From: Pontibacter diazotrophicus
GTDB taxonomy: Bacteria > Bacteroidota > Bacteroidia > Cytophagales > Hymenobacteraceae
Reading direction: 5' to 3'
Length of the DNA: 64,000 bases
Assembly (NCBI RefSeq): GCF_003367245.1
Contig: NZ_QRGR01000004.1
Location: 124,001 to 188,000, forward strand
Part shown: piece by piece, positions 18,601-26,035 of the stretch
How the letters are laid out: every line of letters starts with the position of its first letter
How positions within the stretch are numbered: position 1 is the first letter of the stretch
Made by a program: the position numbers and the translations under genes
The notes under the pieces: model-generated
Told to the model about the DNA's origin: nothing
What the model saw: only the letters and a program-made list of their open reading frames with translations
Database searches by the model: none

Positions 18601-19085
18601 AATTCAGGGTGATTCGCTTTAAAAGTCAACTAAGATCAACATTCTCATGATGGAGGAAGACATGCCAAAAGGCTTAGCCAGAACTGCAGCACGACAAATG
18701 AACGAATAAGTATAAAGTTTAAATCAAACAAAAACAAGTTATACAGCGAAATACTGCTGCTTGTACCTGAGTACTCACTGTAATATAGAAGCCTAAATAT
18801 AGGAATATTATGTTTTGGCGGCGATAGTTCCTGCTCTGGCCCTTTAAGTTAGCTATGTACAGAATATGGAAACACAAAGGATGTACGAAACGCTGGAAAT
18901 TTTTCTTTCGCACCATTCACATTTTAAATTATATGAATGACCTGAAAGCCATTTCCTGGTGAGCGTAGCATTGCAGTTGTGTTGTATGGCAGCCCTCCTT
19001 AATGTTGACTCTCATTAATCCACTTTTCCTGTTACCTATAAAACCTTATCTTTCCCTTTCTATTCATTAGCACTATCATATAAAC
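18601..19085. other. 485-bp intergenic region between divergent sugar operon and metalloprotease gene
   Basis: This must hold the promoter for the minus-strand operon that begins with the GMC gene and the promoter for the plus-strand metalloprotease. The only candidate element seen is TATCTTTC at 19047-19054, one mismatch from the TAnnTTTG -7 consensus and 31 bp before the metalloprotease ATG. No good minus-strand -7 match was found. Open frames here are short, start-poor and unlike protein. No regulator gene is present. Confidence 0.5.
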
Positions 19086-21533
19086 ATGAGAAACACCCTT
19101 CGCAAACTCAGGCTACTGCTGCTGTTACTGCCATTCATGGTAAACATGGCCTTAGCTCAGAAACTCCCTAGTATTGTCTCCAAAACGGAAGGCATGAAAC
19201 GATACCCCGGCTACTTTACCTTTTACTGGGATGAAGCCGGAGGCAAAGTCTGGCTAGAAATCAACCGCTTTGATACCGACTTTTTATATGTCAACTCCCT
19301 CGCCGCCGGACTGGGCTCCAACGATATCGGCCTCGACCGTGGGCAGCTGGGGGGCGAGCGTGTGGTTTCTTTCCGTAAAATTGGCCCGAAAGTAATGCTG
19401 GTGCAACCGAATTTAAGCTACCGCGCCAACACCACTAACCGGAACGAAGCCCGCGCGGTAGAAGAGTCCTTTGCACAGTCTATCCTTTGGGGGTTTAAAG
19501 CTGAGGCTGAAGAGGGAGGCCGCGTGTTGGTAGACGCTACCGATTTCCTGCTCCGCGATGCACATGATGTTATCGGAAGCCTGAAAGGCAGCAGACAGGG
19601 AAGTTACCGACTCGATGCCAGCCGCTCTGCCTTATACCTACCCCGCACAATGAACTTCCCAAAGAACACGGAGTTTGAAGCCATGCTGACTTTTACCGGG
19701 GGCGACGATGCCGGGCGTTATGTGCGTGAGGTGGCCCCGGATGTGCAGGCCCTTACCATGCGCCAGCACCACTCTTTTATTCAGCTGCCGGACGGTAATT
19801 ATGAACCCCGAAAAATGGACCCTCGGGCGGGCTACTTCGGCATAACGTACTATGACTATGCTACTCCCGTCGGCGAAGACATTGAGAAACGCTTTATTGC
19901 CCGGCACCGGTTGCAGAAAAAAAATCCGGGTGCTGCCCGTTCAGAGGCAGTGGAACCAATCGTATATTATGTAGACAATGGCGCACCGGAGCCAATCCGG
20001 ACTGCCTTGCTGGAAGGAGCCCGCTGGTGGAACCAGGCGTTTGAAGCGGCTGGTTACCAGAACGCTTTCAAGGTAGAAGTACTGCCCGATTCGGCTGATC
20101 CGATGGATGTGCGCTATAATGTGATACAATGGGTGCACCGCAGCACACGCGGCTGGTCCTACGGCGCAACCGTTACAGACCCGCGCACCGGTGAAATCAT
20201 TAAAGGGCATGTATCACTGGGTTCTCTGCGGGTGCGCCAGGATTATCTGATTGCAGAAGGATTGCTGGCGCCATACCAGGAAGGAAAGCCGGAGTCAGAG
20301 GAAATGATGCAGATGTCACTGGCCCGCATCCGGCAGCTTTCGGCGCATGAACTGGGCCATACGCTGGGCATTATGCACAACTATGCCGCCAGTGTAAGCG
20401 ACCGCGCCTCGGTAATGGATTACCCGCACCCACTGGTGCAGCTGGATAAAGGCGGTAACCTGAATCTCTCTAACGCCTATGCCGCAGGCATTGGAGAATG
20501 GGACAAGGTAGCTGTGACGTATGGTTATGAAGATTTTCCGGAAGGAGTGAACGAAGAACAGGCTTTAAACAAGCTGTTGCTGAGTGGTATCGACCGCGGT
20601 CTGCAGTTTATCTCCGACCGCGACGCAAGAGCGACAGGTGGCGCACACCCGCAAGCGCACCTGTGGGACAATGGACCTGATGCAGCTGAAGAACTGAGAA
20701 ACGTGCTGGCCGTGCGCCAGAAAGCGCTTCAGAACTTTTCACCGAATAACATTAAGCCCGGAATGCCTTATGCACTGTTAGAAGATGTTCTGGTGCCGGT
20801 ATACAATTACCACCGCTATCAGACGGAAGCTACCGCCAAACTAGTGGGAGGCGTGAACTATACTTACGCTGTCCGTGGAGACAAGCAAACAGTAACAGCG
20901 CCCTTAGACAAAAAAACACAGCAGCAGGCGCTGGATGCTTTGCTGGCCACACTGCAGCCGGACGTGCTTACTGTGCCCGAACACATTATTAAGCTGATTC
21001 CACCGCGCCCGCCAGGCTACCAGGCATCACGAGAGTTATTCGACAAGCGCACAGGCCTAACCTTTGACCCAATGGCCGCCGCCGAAGCCTCTGCTGATTT
21101 CACTATGAGCATGCTGCTGCACCCCGAACGCGCAGCAAGGCTGGTAGAATTGCAGGCCCGCCACAACAGCCTGGGATTAAGCGATGTGACAGACCAACTG
21201 GTGAAGAGCACCTTTAAAGCAACACGCAAGAAAGGTCTGGAAGAACAGGTGCAGCAGCAAACGGAGCAAGTGGTATTAACACACCTGCTGGCGCTGGCCA
21301 ACAACGAAAGCACCTCATACCAGGCGCGCGCTGTAGCTAGCCTGACACTGAACAACCTGAAAGACTACCTCCAGCGCCAGACCCGCCGCATGGGCGACAG
21401 CCCTTATAAGGCCCACCTGACTTACGCCATAGAGCGTATCGAAAATCCAGGTATGGTGACCGTGAAGCTCCCGCAGCATAAAGATCTTCCTCCTGGTGCT
21501 CCGATTGGCAGTGGGGTGATGGGATGTGAGTAG
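19086..21533 (+). CDS. Secreted zinc-dependent metalloprotease (DUF5117/DUF5118 type)
   Basis: An 815-residue protein with a Sec signal peptide (hydrophobic residues 9-24, cleavage after ALAQ). The N-terminal DUF5118-like and central DUF5117 regions are followed by a metzincin-type zinc site, AHELGHTLGIMHN, with His421, Glu422, His425 and His431, and a downstream Met-turn candidate ASVMDYPHP. The C-terminal region is mostly helical. The family is abundant in Bacteroidetes and acts outside the cytoplasm; its substrates are unknown. The gene stands alone, with a 23-bp perfect hairpin 12 bp past its stop. A second member lies at 26036-28528. Confidence 0.88.
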   Translation: MRNTLRKLRLLLLLLPFMVNMALAQKLPSIVSKTEGMKRYPGYFTFYWDEAGGKVWLEINRFDTDFLYVNSLAAGLGSNDIGLDRGQLGGERVVSFRKIGPKVMLVQPNLSYRANTTNRNEARAVEESFAQSILWGFKAEAEEGGRVLVDATDFLLRDAHDVIGSLKGSRQGSYRLDASRSALYLPRTMNFPKNTEFEAMLTFTGGDDAGRYVREVAPDVQALTMRQHHSFIQLPDGNYEPRKMDPRAGYFGITYYDYATPVGEDIEKRFIARHRLQKKNPGAARSEAVEPIVYYVDNGAPEPIRTALLEGARWWNQAFEAAGYQNAFKVEVLPDSADPMDVRYNVIQWVHRSTRGWSYGATVTDPRTGEIIKGHVSLGSLRVRQDYLIAEGLLAPYQEGKPESEEMMQMSLARIRQLSAHELGHTLGIMHNYAASVSDRASVMDYPHPLVQLDKGGNLNLSNAYAAGIGEWDKVAVTYGYEDFPEGVNEEQALNKLLLSGIDRGLQFISDRDARATGGAHPQAHLWDNGPDAAEELRNVLAVRQKALQNFSPNNIKPGMPYALLEDVLVPVYNYHRYQTEATAKLVGGVNYTYAVRGDKQTVTAPLDKKTQQQALDALLATLQPDVLTVPEHIIKLIPPRPPGYQASRELFDKRTGLTFDPMAAAEASADFTMSMLLHPERAARLVELQARHNSLGLSDVTDQLVKSTFKATRKKGLEEQVQQQTEQVVLTHLLALANNESTSYQARAVASLTLNNLKDYLQRQTRRMGDSPYKAHLTYAIERIENPGMVTVKLPQHKDLPPGAPIGSGVMGCE

Positions 21534-21545
21534 AATGATTGAGAT

Positions 21546-21597
21546 TAAATGAAAAGCGGCCCTGCCAGTTATACCTGGCAGGGCCGCTTTTCATTTA
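21546..21597. terminator. Bidirectional terminator, 23-bp perfect stem
   Basis: The left arm at 21546-21568 and the right arm at 21575-21597 are perfectly complementary over 23 bp around a 6-nt loop TTATAC. The core GCGGCCCTGCCAG is GC-rich and the outer part is A/T-rich, so both directions end in a U-run. It lies between the convergent metalloprotease and pirin genes. Confidence 0.95.
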
Positions 21598-21630
21598 GTT
21601 TAAGATATGGGTACTATAACATTATATGTC

Positions 21631-22491
21631 TTATTCGTGCCAGCTACCCATTTTGCCAGCCTGGTAGTCGCGGAAGGCTTCCTGTATTTCCTGCTCTGAG
21701 TTCATTACAAAAGGACCTTGGGCCACAACCGGCTCATTAAATGGAAGGGCGTGGCCAAAGAGCAGCACCGCATCCTCAAGGGCTTCAACTTTTATTTCAT
21801 CACCATCCTGCTCAAACTCCACAAGGTGTAGCTTTTCTACCGGCTCATTATTTACGTTTACCTTTCCGCGTACTACATAAAAGAAGATATTGCGTTCGGC
21901 TGCCACTGTTGTTGTGAAGGTGCCGCCTTTCTGCAACTCTATACTACTCATATCAATTCCGCCCAAGGAATCGATTGGCCCCTGCACATCACCCCATTTA
22001 CCGGAAATGACATTGACTTTTACGTTACCGTTATCTTCTGTAGCCGTTGGTATCTGGTCCTGCTGCAGGCCTATATAATTAGGTTTAACCATTTTGTGTT
22101 TGGCAGGCAGGTTAAACCATAGCTGCAGAATCTCAAGAGGGCCTCCCTCCTTTTTAAATTTATCGGAGGAGATTTCAGCATGTATCAATCCTGAGCCAGC
22201 GGTCATCCATTGCACTCCTCCTTTTTCAATCACGCTTTTGCCGCCGCCAGTGTCCTGGTGCATGATATCACCTTCCAGAATGAACGTCAGCGTTTCGAAG
22301 CCACGGTGCGGGTGCGGCCCGAATGGCAAACCATTATTTTTCGGCTTGTATGTTTGTGGTCCGTGGTGGTTCAGAAATAGAAACGGATCTATATACTCTA
22401 CCTCACGCGTAGGCAGCGCCCGATAGGTAATAAGATCAGCAATGGGAGCGCTGGTGGCTTTGTATTTCTTTTTTATTTTTCTCATCGTCAT
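21631..22491 (-). CDS. Pirin family protein
   Basis: A 286-residue two-cupin protein. The N-terminal cupin holds the pirin metal motif HPHRGFETLTFILEG with two histidines, followed by GGVQWMTAGSGLIHAE, which carries the other metal ligands His and Glu. The C-terminal cupin includes FFYVVRGKVNV and LLFGHALPFNEPVVAQGPFV. Some pirins have quercetinase activity and others modulate redox-sensitive partners; which applies here is unknown. A perfect 14-bp palindrome at 22524-22537, 33 bp upstream of the start, may be an operator. Confidence 0.9.
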   Translation of the reverse strand: MTMRKIKKKYKATSAPIADLITYRALPTREVEYIDPFLFLNHHGPQTYKPKNNGLPFGPHPHRGFETLTFILEGDIMHQDTGGGKSVIEKGGVQWMTAGSGLIHAEISSDKFKKEGGPLEILQLWFNLPAKHKMVKPNYIGLQQDQIPTATEDNGNVKVNVISGKWGDVQGPIDSLGGIDMSSIELQKGGTFTTTVAAERNIFFYVVRGKVNVNNEPVEKLHLVEFEQDGDEIKVEALEDAVLLFGHALPFNEPVVAQGPFVMNSEQEIQEAFRDYQAGKMGSWHE

Positions 22492-22523
22492 TTTTGCTTC
22501 TTATGATTTTACCTGCTAATTAA

Positions 22524-22537
22524 TGTATGTACATACA
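22524..22537 (-). promoter_or_regulatory. Palindromic operator candidate upstream of pirin
   Basis: TGTATGTACATACA is a perfect 14-bp palindrome located 33 bp upstream of the pirin start. Directly upstream on the minus strand is TATTTTG, one base short of the TAnnTTTG -7 consensus, so a bound dimeric repressor would overlap the transcription start. The binding protein is not encoded nearby. Confidence 0.4.
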
Positions 22538-22760
22538 AAATAGCAAATTGTTTAAACTTTGATGTTATAGCCTAATAGAATACAGCCTGAAACCTGCTTT
22601 GAACATTTTCTCCTTGATTAGCGAAAAGCCATGACTTTGCAGCGCAGGGAAAGTTTCTATGGCAGGACTACAAAAAAAAGCTTCTCATTTATTCATAGTA
22701 CACCCTTCACTACGAAAATTTGGCAGCTAGTGTATACAATGAAACCTCGATGTAAAAGAA
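22538..22760. other. Intergenic stretch between pirin and the cysM terminator
   Basis: Part of a 348-bp gap between the divergent ends of the pirin gene and cysM. It is AT-rich and contains short plus-strand open frames without protein-like composition. Apart from the flanking palindrome and the terminator at 22761-22800, nothing recognisable was seen. Confidence 0.5.
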
Positions 22761-22800
22761 AGAAGCCGGACATACAGCTGATTAAGCTTGTCCGGCTTCT
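22761..22800 (-). terminator. Terminator of cysM
   Basis: The arms AGAAGCCGGACA (22761-22772) and TGTCCGGCTTCT (22789-22800) form a 12-bp perfect stem. On the minus strand the stem is followed by TTTCTTTTA, a U-rich tail. It lies 40 bp past the cysM stop codon. Confidence 0.85.
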
Positions 22801-22839
22801 GGTAACAGTTTCTTTTGCCACCTATTATTTTGCTGTTGC

Positions 22840-23721
22840 CTAGGCGAACAGGTCAGAAGACAGGTACCGATCGCCTCTATCGCAGATAATACATACCACT
22901 ACCCCTTCCTCTAAGTCTTCTATCAGTTTAGTGGCCGCAAAAACGGCGCCTCCGCTGCTCATGCCCGCAAATACCCCTTCCTCTTTTGCGAGCCGCCTGG
23001 TCATAGCAGTGGCTTCCTCCTGAGACACATCAATGGTGATATCTACGCGCTCTTTTTCAAAAATTTTGGGCAGGTACTCCTGCGGCCAGCGGCGTATACC
23101 GGGAATCTGCGAACCTTCTACAGGCTGTGTGCCAACAATCTGAACGATGCTGTTCTGCTCCTTCAGATAGCGTGACACACCCATGATAGTACCCGTTGTT
23201 CCCATAGAAGAGACAAAATGCGTCACCTCTCCGTTGGTGCCCCGCCAAATTTCCGGGCCGGTAGATTGGTAATGCGCTATATAGTTATCCGGGTTTGCAA
23301 ACTGGTTCAGCAAGAGGTAGCCTCCCTGCGCCACTTTATCGTTCACATAATCAATCGCTCCTTCCATAGAGCTTTCAGCGGGTGTGAGTGTCACTGTGGC
23401 ACCATAAGCTTCCATTGTCAGCACACGCTCCTGAGTGGCATTTGCTGGCATTACGAGCTCTATCTCCACACCAAAAAGACGCGCAATCATGGCCAGTGCA
23501 ATGCCGGTGTTGCCACTGGTAGCCTCAATTAATTTCATGCCAGGCTTCAGTTCGCCACGGTCCAAGGCGCCTTTGATCATGCCATACGCGGCACGGTCTT
23601 TTACGCTACCGCCGGGGTTGTTACCTTCCAGCTTTGCGTATAGTTTAACACCGGGTTTTGTATTTATATGCTGCAGCTCCACCATTGGAGTGTTGCCAAT
23701 TAAATCAAGTAGCGTAGCCAT
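22840..23721 (-). CDS. cysM: Cysteine synthase, CysM type
   Basis: A 293-residue PLP-dependent O-acetylserine sulfhydrylase. The PLP lysine is Lys41 in NNPGGSVKDRAAYG, the substrate loop TSGNTGIALAMIA and the PLP-phosphate loop SSMGTTGTIMGVSRYL are intact, and the C-terminal block with FAGMSSGGAVFA is conserved. The short form and the segment IPGIRRWPQEYLP favour CysM over CysK. It makes cysteine from O-acetylserine and sulfide or thiosulfate in the cytoplasm. It is monocistronic, with a -7 element at 23759-23766 and a terminator at 22761-22800. Confidence 0.92.
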   Translation of the reverse strand: MATLLDLIGNTPMVELQHINTKPGVKLYAKLEGNNPGGSVKDRAAYGMIKGALDRGELKPGMKLIEATSGNTGIALAMIARLFGVEIELVMPANATQERVLTMEAYGATVTLTPAESSMEGAIDYVNDKVAQGGYLLLNQFANPDNYIAHYQSTGPEIWRGTNGEVTHFVSSMGTTGTIMGVSRYLKEQNSIVQIVGTQPVEGSQIPGIRRWPQEYLPKIFEKERVDITIDVSQEEATAMTRRLAKEEGVFAGMSSGGAVFAATKLIEDLEEGVVVCIICDRGDRYLSSDLFA

Positions 23722-23758
23722 TTGTGTTGGTTATGTTATGTGCCATTTTCCTTAACCA

Positions 23759-23766
23759 CAAAAGTA
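23759..23766 (-). promoter_or_regulatory. -7 promoter element for cysM
   Basis: On the minus strand this reads TACTTTTG, matching the TAnnTTTG consensus of the Bacteroidetes primary sigma factor. It lies 37 bp upstream of the cysM ATG. No clear TTTG element is seen at the -33 position. Confidence 0.55.
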
Positions 23767-23852
23767 AGGGGTTTGTTGGAAAACGGGTAAAGAAAAACAT
23801 CTACCCTCTACTCTTATGGCAGGATGAGTTAACCACCATTTAACATAAAAAC

Positions 23853-23880
23853 CCCACTTAACAATTTTATGTCAAGTGGG
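23853..23880 (-). terminator. Terminator of the DJ-1/PfpI gene
   Basis: The arms CCCACTT (23853-23859) and AAGTGGG (23874-23880) can be extended with one mismatch. On the minus strand a GGTTTTTATG tail follows. It lies 32 bp past the stop of the 23913-24596 gene. Confidence 0.65.
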
Positions 23881-23912
23881 ATTATGAAATAATGCGCTAT
23901 AGCAGAAACCAA

Positions 23913-24596
23913 TTATCTATTCATCAGCCTCAGCAGTTCTTCAGCCGCCCCTTCTGAGGAAGCAGGATTCTGGCCTGTAATCAGGATACCATCACGCACT
24001 ATATGCGGCTGCCAGTCTTCTACCTTTGAATAATGGCCTCCCAACTCTTTCAGCTTATCCTCCAGTAAAAACGGTACAACTTCTGTCAGTTTCACAGCCT
24101 CTTCTTCTGTGTTGGTAAAACCTGTCACATTCTTTCCTTTCACCAAAGGCTCACCGTCTCCCCCTTTCACTTTTGCAAATACAGCCGGTGCATGACACAC
24201 CGCTGCAATCGGCTTCTTCTGCTTCGCAAAGTTCTCAATCAGCCTGATAGAATCTTCACTGTTTGTCAGGTCCCACAGTGGCCCGTGGCCTCCGGGGTAA
24301 AAGACTGCGTCGTAATCATCTGCCTTCACCTCACTCAGCTTCACCGTCTGTGACAGCTTCTTTTGTAAGTCCTGGTCGTCATTAAAGCGGTTTGTAGCCT
24401 CTGTCTGGGCTCCGGGAGCTTCGCTGCTCGGGTCCACCGGCGGCTTACCTCCTGCCGGTGACGCCAGTGTGATGTCTACACCAGCATCGGACAATACGTA
24501 ATATGGAGCGGCAAATTCTTCAATCCAAAAACCTGTTTTATGTCCTGTATCCCCTAGTTTATCATGGGAGGTTAATACAAAAAGTACTTTTTTCAT
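23913..24596 (-). CDS. DJ-1/PfpI family protein (Hsp31-like, type 1 glutamine amidotransferase fold)
   Basis: A 227-residue cytoplasmic protein. The nucleophile elbow is AAVCHAPAVF with Cys134 and His135, an upstream glutamate is present in FWIEEFAAPYY, and FYPGGHGPLWDL forms the oxyanion region. This combination is typical of the Hsp31/YhbO-like branch, whose members act as glyoxalase III, deglycase or chaperone in different reports. The specific activity cannot be read from sequence. It is divergent from dinB and has its own terminator. Confidence 0.87.
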   Translation of the reverse strand: MKKVLFVLTSHDKLGDTGHKTGFWIEEFAAPYYVLSDAGVDITLASPAGGKPPVDPSSEAPGAQTEATNRFNDDQDLQKKLSQTVKLSEVKADDYDAVFYPGGHGPLWDLTNSEDSIRLIENFAKQKKPIAAVCHAPAVFAKVKGGDGEPLVKGKNVTGFTNTEEEAVKLTEVVPFLLEDKLKELGGHYSKVEDWQPHIVRDGILITGQNPASSEGAAEELLRLMNR

Positions 24597-24749
24597 AGCT
24601 TATAATTTATGGTTGCTTACTGATTTGTTCTTTATATACGGCTGCCCTCCCTACTATATACATGCAACCTGCTACCGACTGGTGTGTACCGACAAAATTC
24701 AAAGACAGACAGCGAGTTGCCAGCACAGGAAATTAAATGCCGTAATTCG

Positions 24750-24757
24750 TACCTTTG
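24750..24757 (+). promoter_or_regulatory. -7 promoter element for dinB
   Basis: TACCTTTG fits TAnnTTTG exactly. Transcription should begin near 24764, which is downstream of the first in-frame ATG of the longest open frame (24684). The element therefore supports a TTG start at 24777 for dinB. No clear -33 element is visible. Confidence 0.6.
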
Positions 24758-24776
24758 CCTCCTAACCGCATCTGTA

Positions 24777-25856
24777 TTGAGTCAAGCAATCCGAAAGATA
24801 ATCCACGTGGACATGGACGCTTTTTTTGCGTCGGTGGAGCAGCGCGATCACCCCGAACTGCGTGGAAAGCCCGTGGCGGTGGGTGGTTCGAGGGAACGTG
24901 GTGTGGTGGCTGCGGCCAGTTACGAAGCCCGCAGGTTTGGTGTGCATTCAGCGCTGGCCTCTAAAATTGCAGCACAGCGTTGCCCGCAACTTATTTTTGT
25001 AAAGCCCCGGTTCGAGGTATACAGTGCGGTGTCGCGGCAGATAAGGGAGATCTTCTTTTCCTATACCGACCTGGTGGAGCCGCTGTCGCTGGATGAAGCC
25101 TACCTGGACGTGACGGAAAACAAGATTGGCATGCCCTCTGCCAGCATTATCGCCAAAGAAATAAAAGCGCGTATTGCAGAGGTAACCGGGCTAACCGCTT
25201 CAGCAGGTGTCTCCTATAATAAGTTTCTGGCAAAGCTTGCATCCGACATGGACAAGCCAAATGGCTTCACTCTTATCACACCAGATAAAGCGGAGGCAAT
25301 TGTCGCAGGTTTATCCATAGATAAATTCCACGGCATTGGCAAAGTGACAGCGGCAAAAATGCAAAGTATGGGCATTGTAACAGGTGCCGACCTGCGTCAG
25401 CGTTCAGAGGAAGAACTGGTGCGCAACTTCGGCAAGGTAGGGCGCTACTACTACCGCATTTCCCGCGCCCAGGACGAGCGCGAGGTACAGCCACACCGCA
25501 TCCGCAAATCCATTGGCTCAGAGCGTACCTTTGATGCGGACCTGACGGAGGAGTATGACATGCTGGAGCGCCTGCAGTATCTGGCAGAGGAAGTTGCCCA
25601 GGACATGGCACGGCTGAAAGCCACCGCCAAAACGGTAACGGTGAAAATCAAATATTTCGATTTCACGCTGAACACCCGCAGCAAAACCTACCTCAGCGAG
25701 TTCAGCTCCGCTGATGCCATTTTCACCATTGCACGTGACCTGCTGCGCACGCCGCAACTCCCTGCTTACCCGGTGCGCCTGCTTGGCATCGCCGTGTCTT
25801 CTCTCCTTTACCAGCACGACAAACAGGAAGGCTACCAACTAACAATAGAGTTCTAG
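24777..25856 (+). CDS. dinB: DNA polymerase IV (Y family)
   Basis: An error-prone lesion-bypass polymerase. The first catalytic aspartate lies in IIHVDMDAFFASVEQRD and the second acidic pair in LSLDEAYLDVTE. The helix-hairpin-helix region contains FHGIGKVTAAKMQSMG, and the little-finger domain follows. The chosen TTG start gives 359 residues beginning MSQAIRKIIHVDMDAF, the usual N-terminus for the family. The upstream ATG at 24684 would add 31 atypical residues and lies ahead of the predicted promoter. No LexA-type box was recognised. A weak hairpin without a T-run (GCACAAG 25856, CTTGTGC 25877) follows. Confidence 0.9.
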   Translation: MSQAIRKIIHVDMDAFFASVEQRDHPELRGKPVAVGGSRERGVVAAASYEARRFGVHSALASKIAAQRCPQLIFVKPRFEVYSAVSRQIREIFFSYTDLVEPLSLDEAYLDVTENKIGMPSASIIAKEIKARIAEVTGLTASAGVSYNKFLAKLASDMDKPNGFTLITPDKAEAIVAGLSIDKFHGIGKVTAAKMQSMGIVTGADLRQRSEEELVRNFGKVGRYYYRISRAQDEREVQPHRIRKSIGSERTFDADLTEEYDMLERLQYLAEEVAQDMARLKATAKTVTVKIKYFDFTLNTRSKTYLSEFSSADAIFTIARDLLRTPQLPAYPVRLLGIAVSSLLYQHDKQEGYQLTIEF

Positions 25857-26035
25857 CACAAGAATTCACGAGGCTACTTGTGCAAGACTATAAAGCAAAA
25901 AGCGTTATATAAAAATCTCTATTAAACCTTCTTCTTAGTCCGCAGTCTTAAGAAAAGCTGCACCTGCTTAGAAGTTTCAGCACAAATCTCTATTTTCGAA
26001 AAACTTTACCTAACAAACCTATCTTAATTAACCTG

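Noticed and set aside
18719..18916. 65-codon minus-strand frame in the gap upstream of the sugar operon
   Set aside because: Its composition is unlike neighbouring proteins, it has no conserved motif, and it lies where a promoter is needed.
25856..25883. Hairpin GCACAAG/CTTGTGC after dinB
   Set aside because: It has only 7 bp with a 14-nt loop and no U-run, so it was not listed as a terminator.
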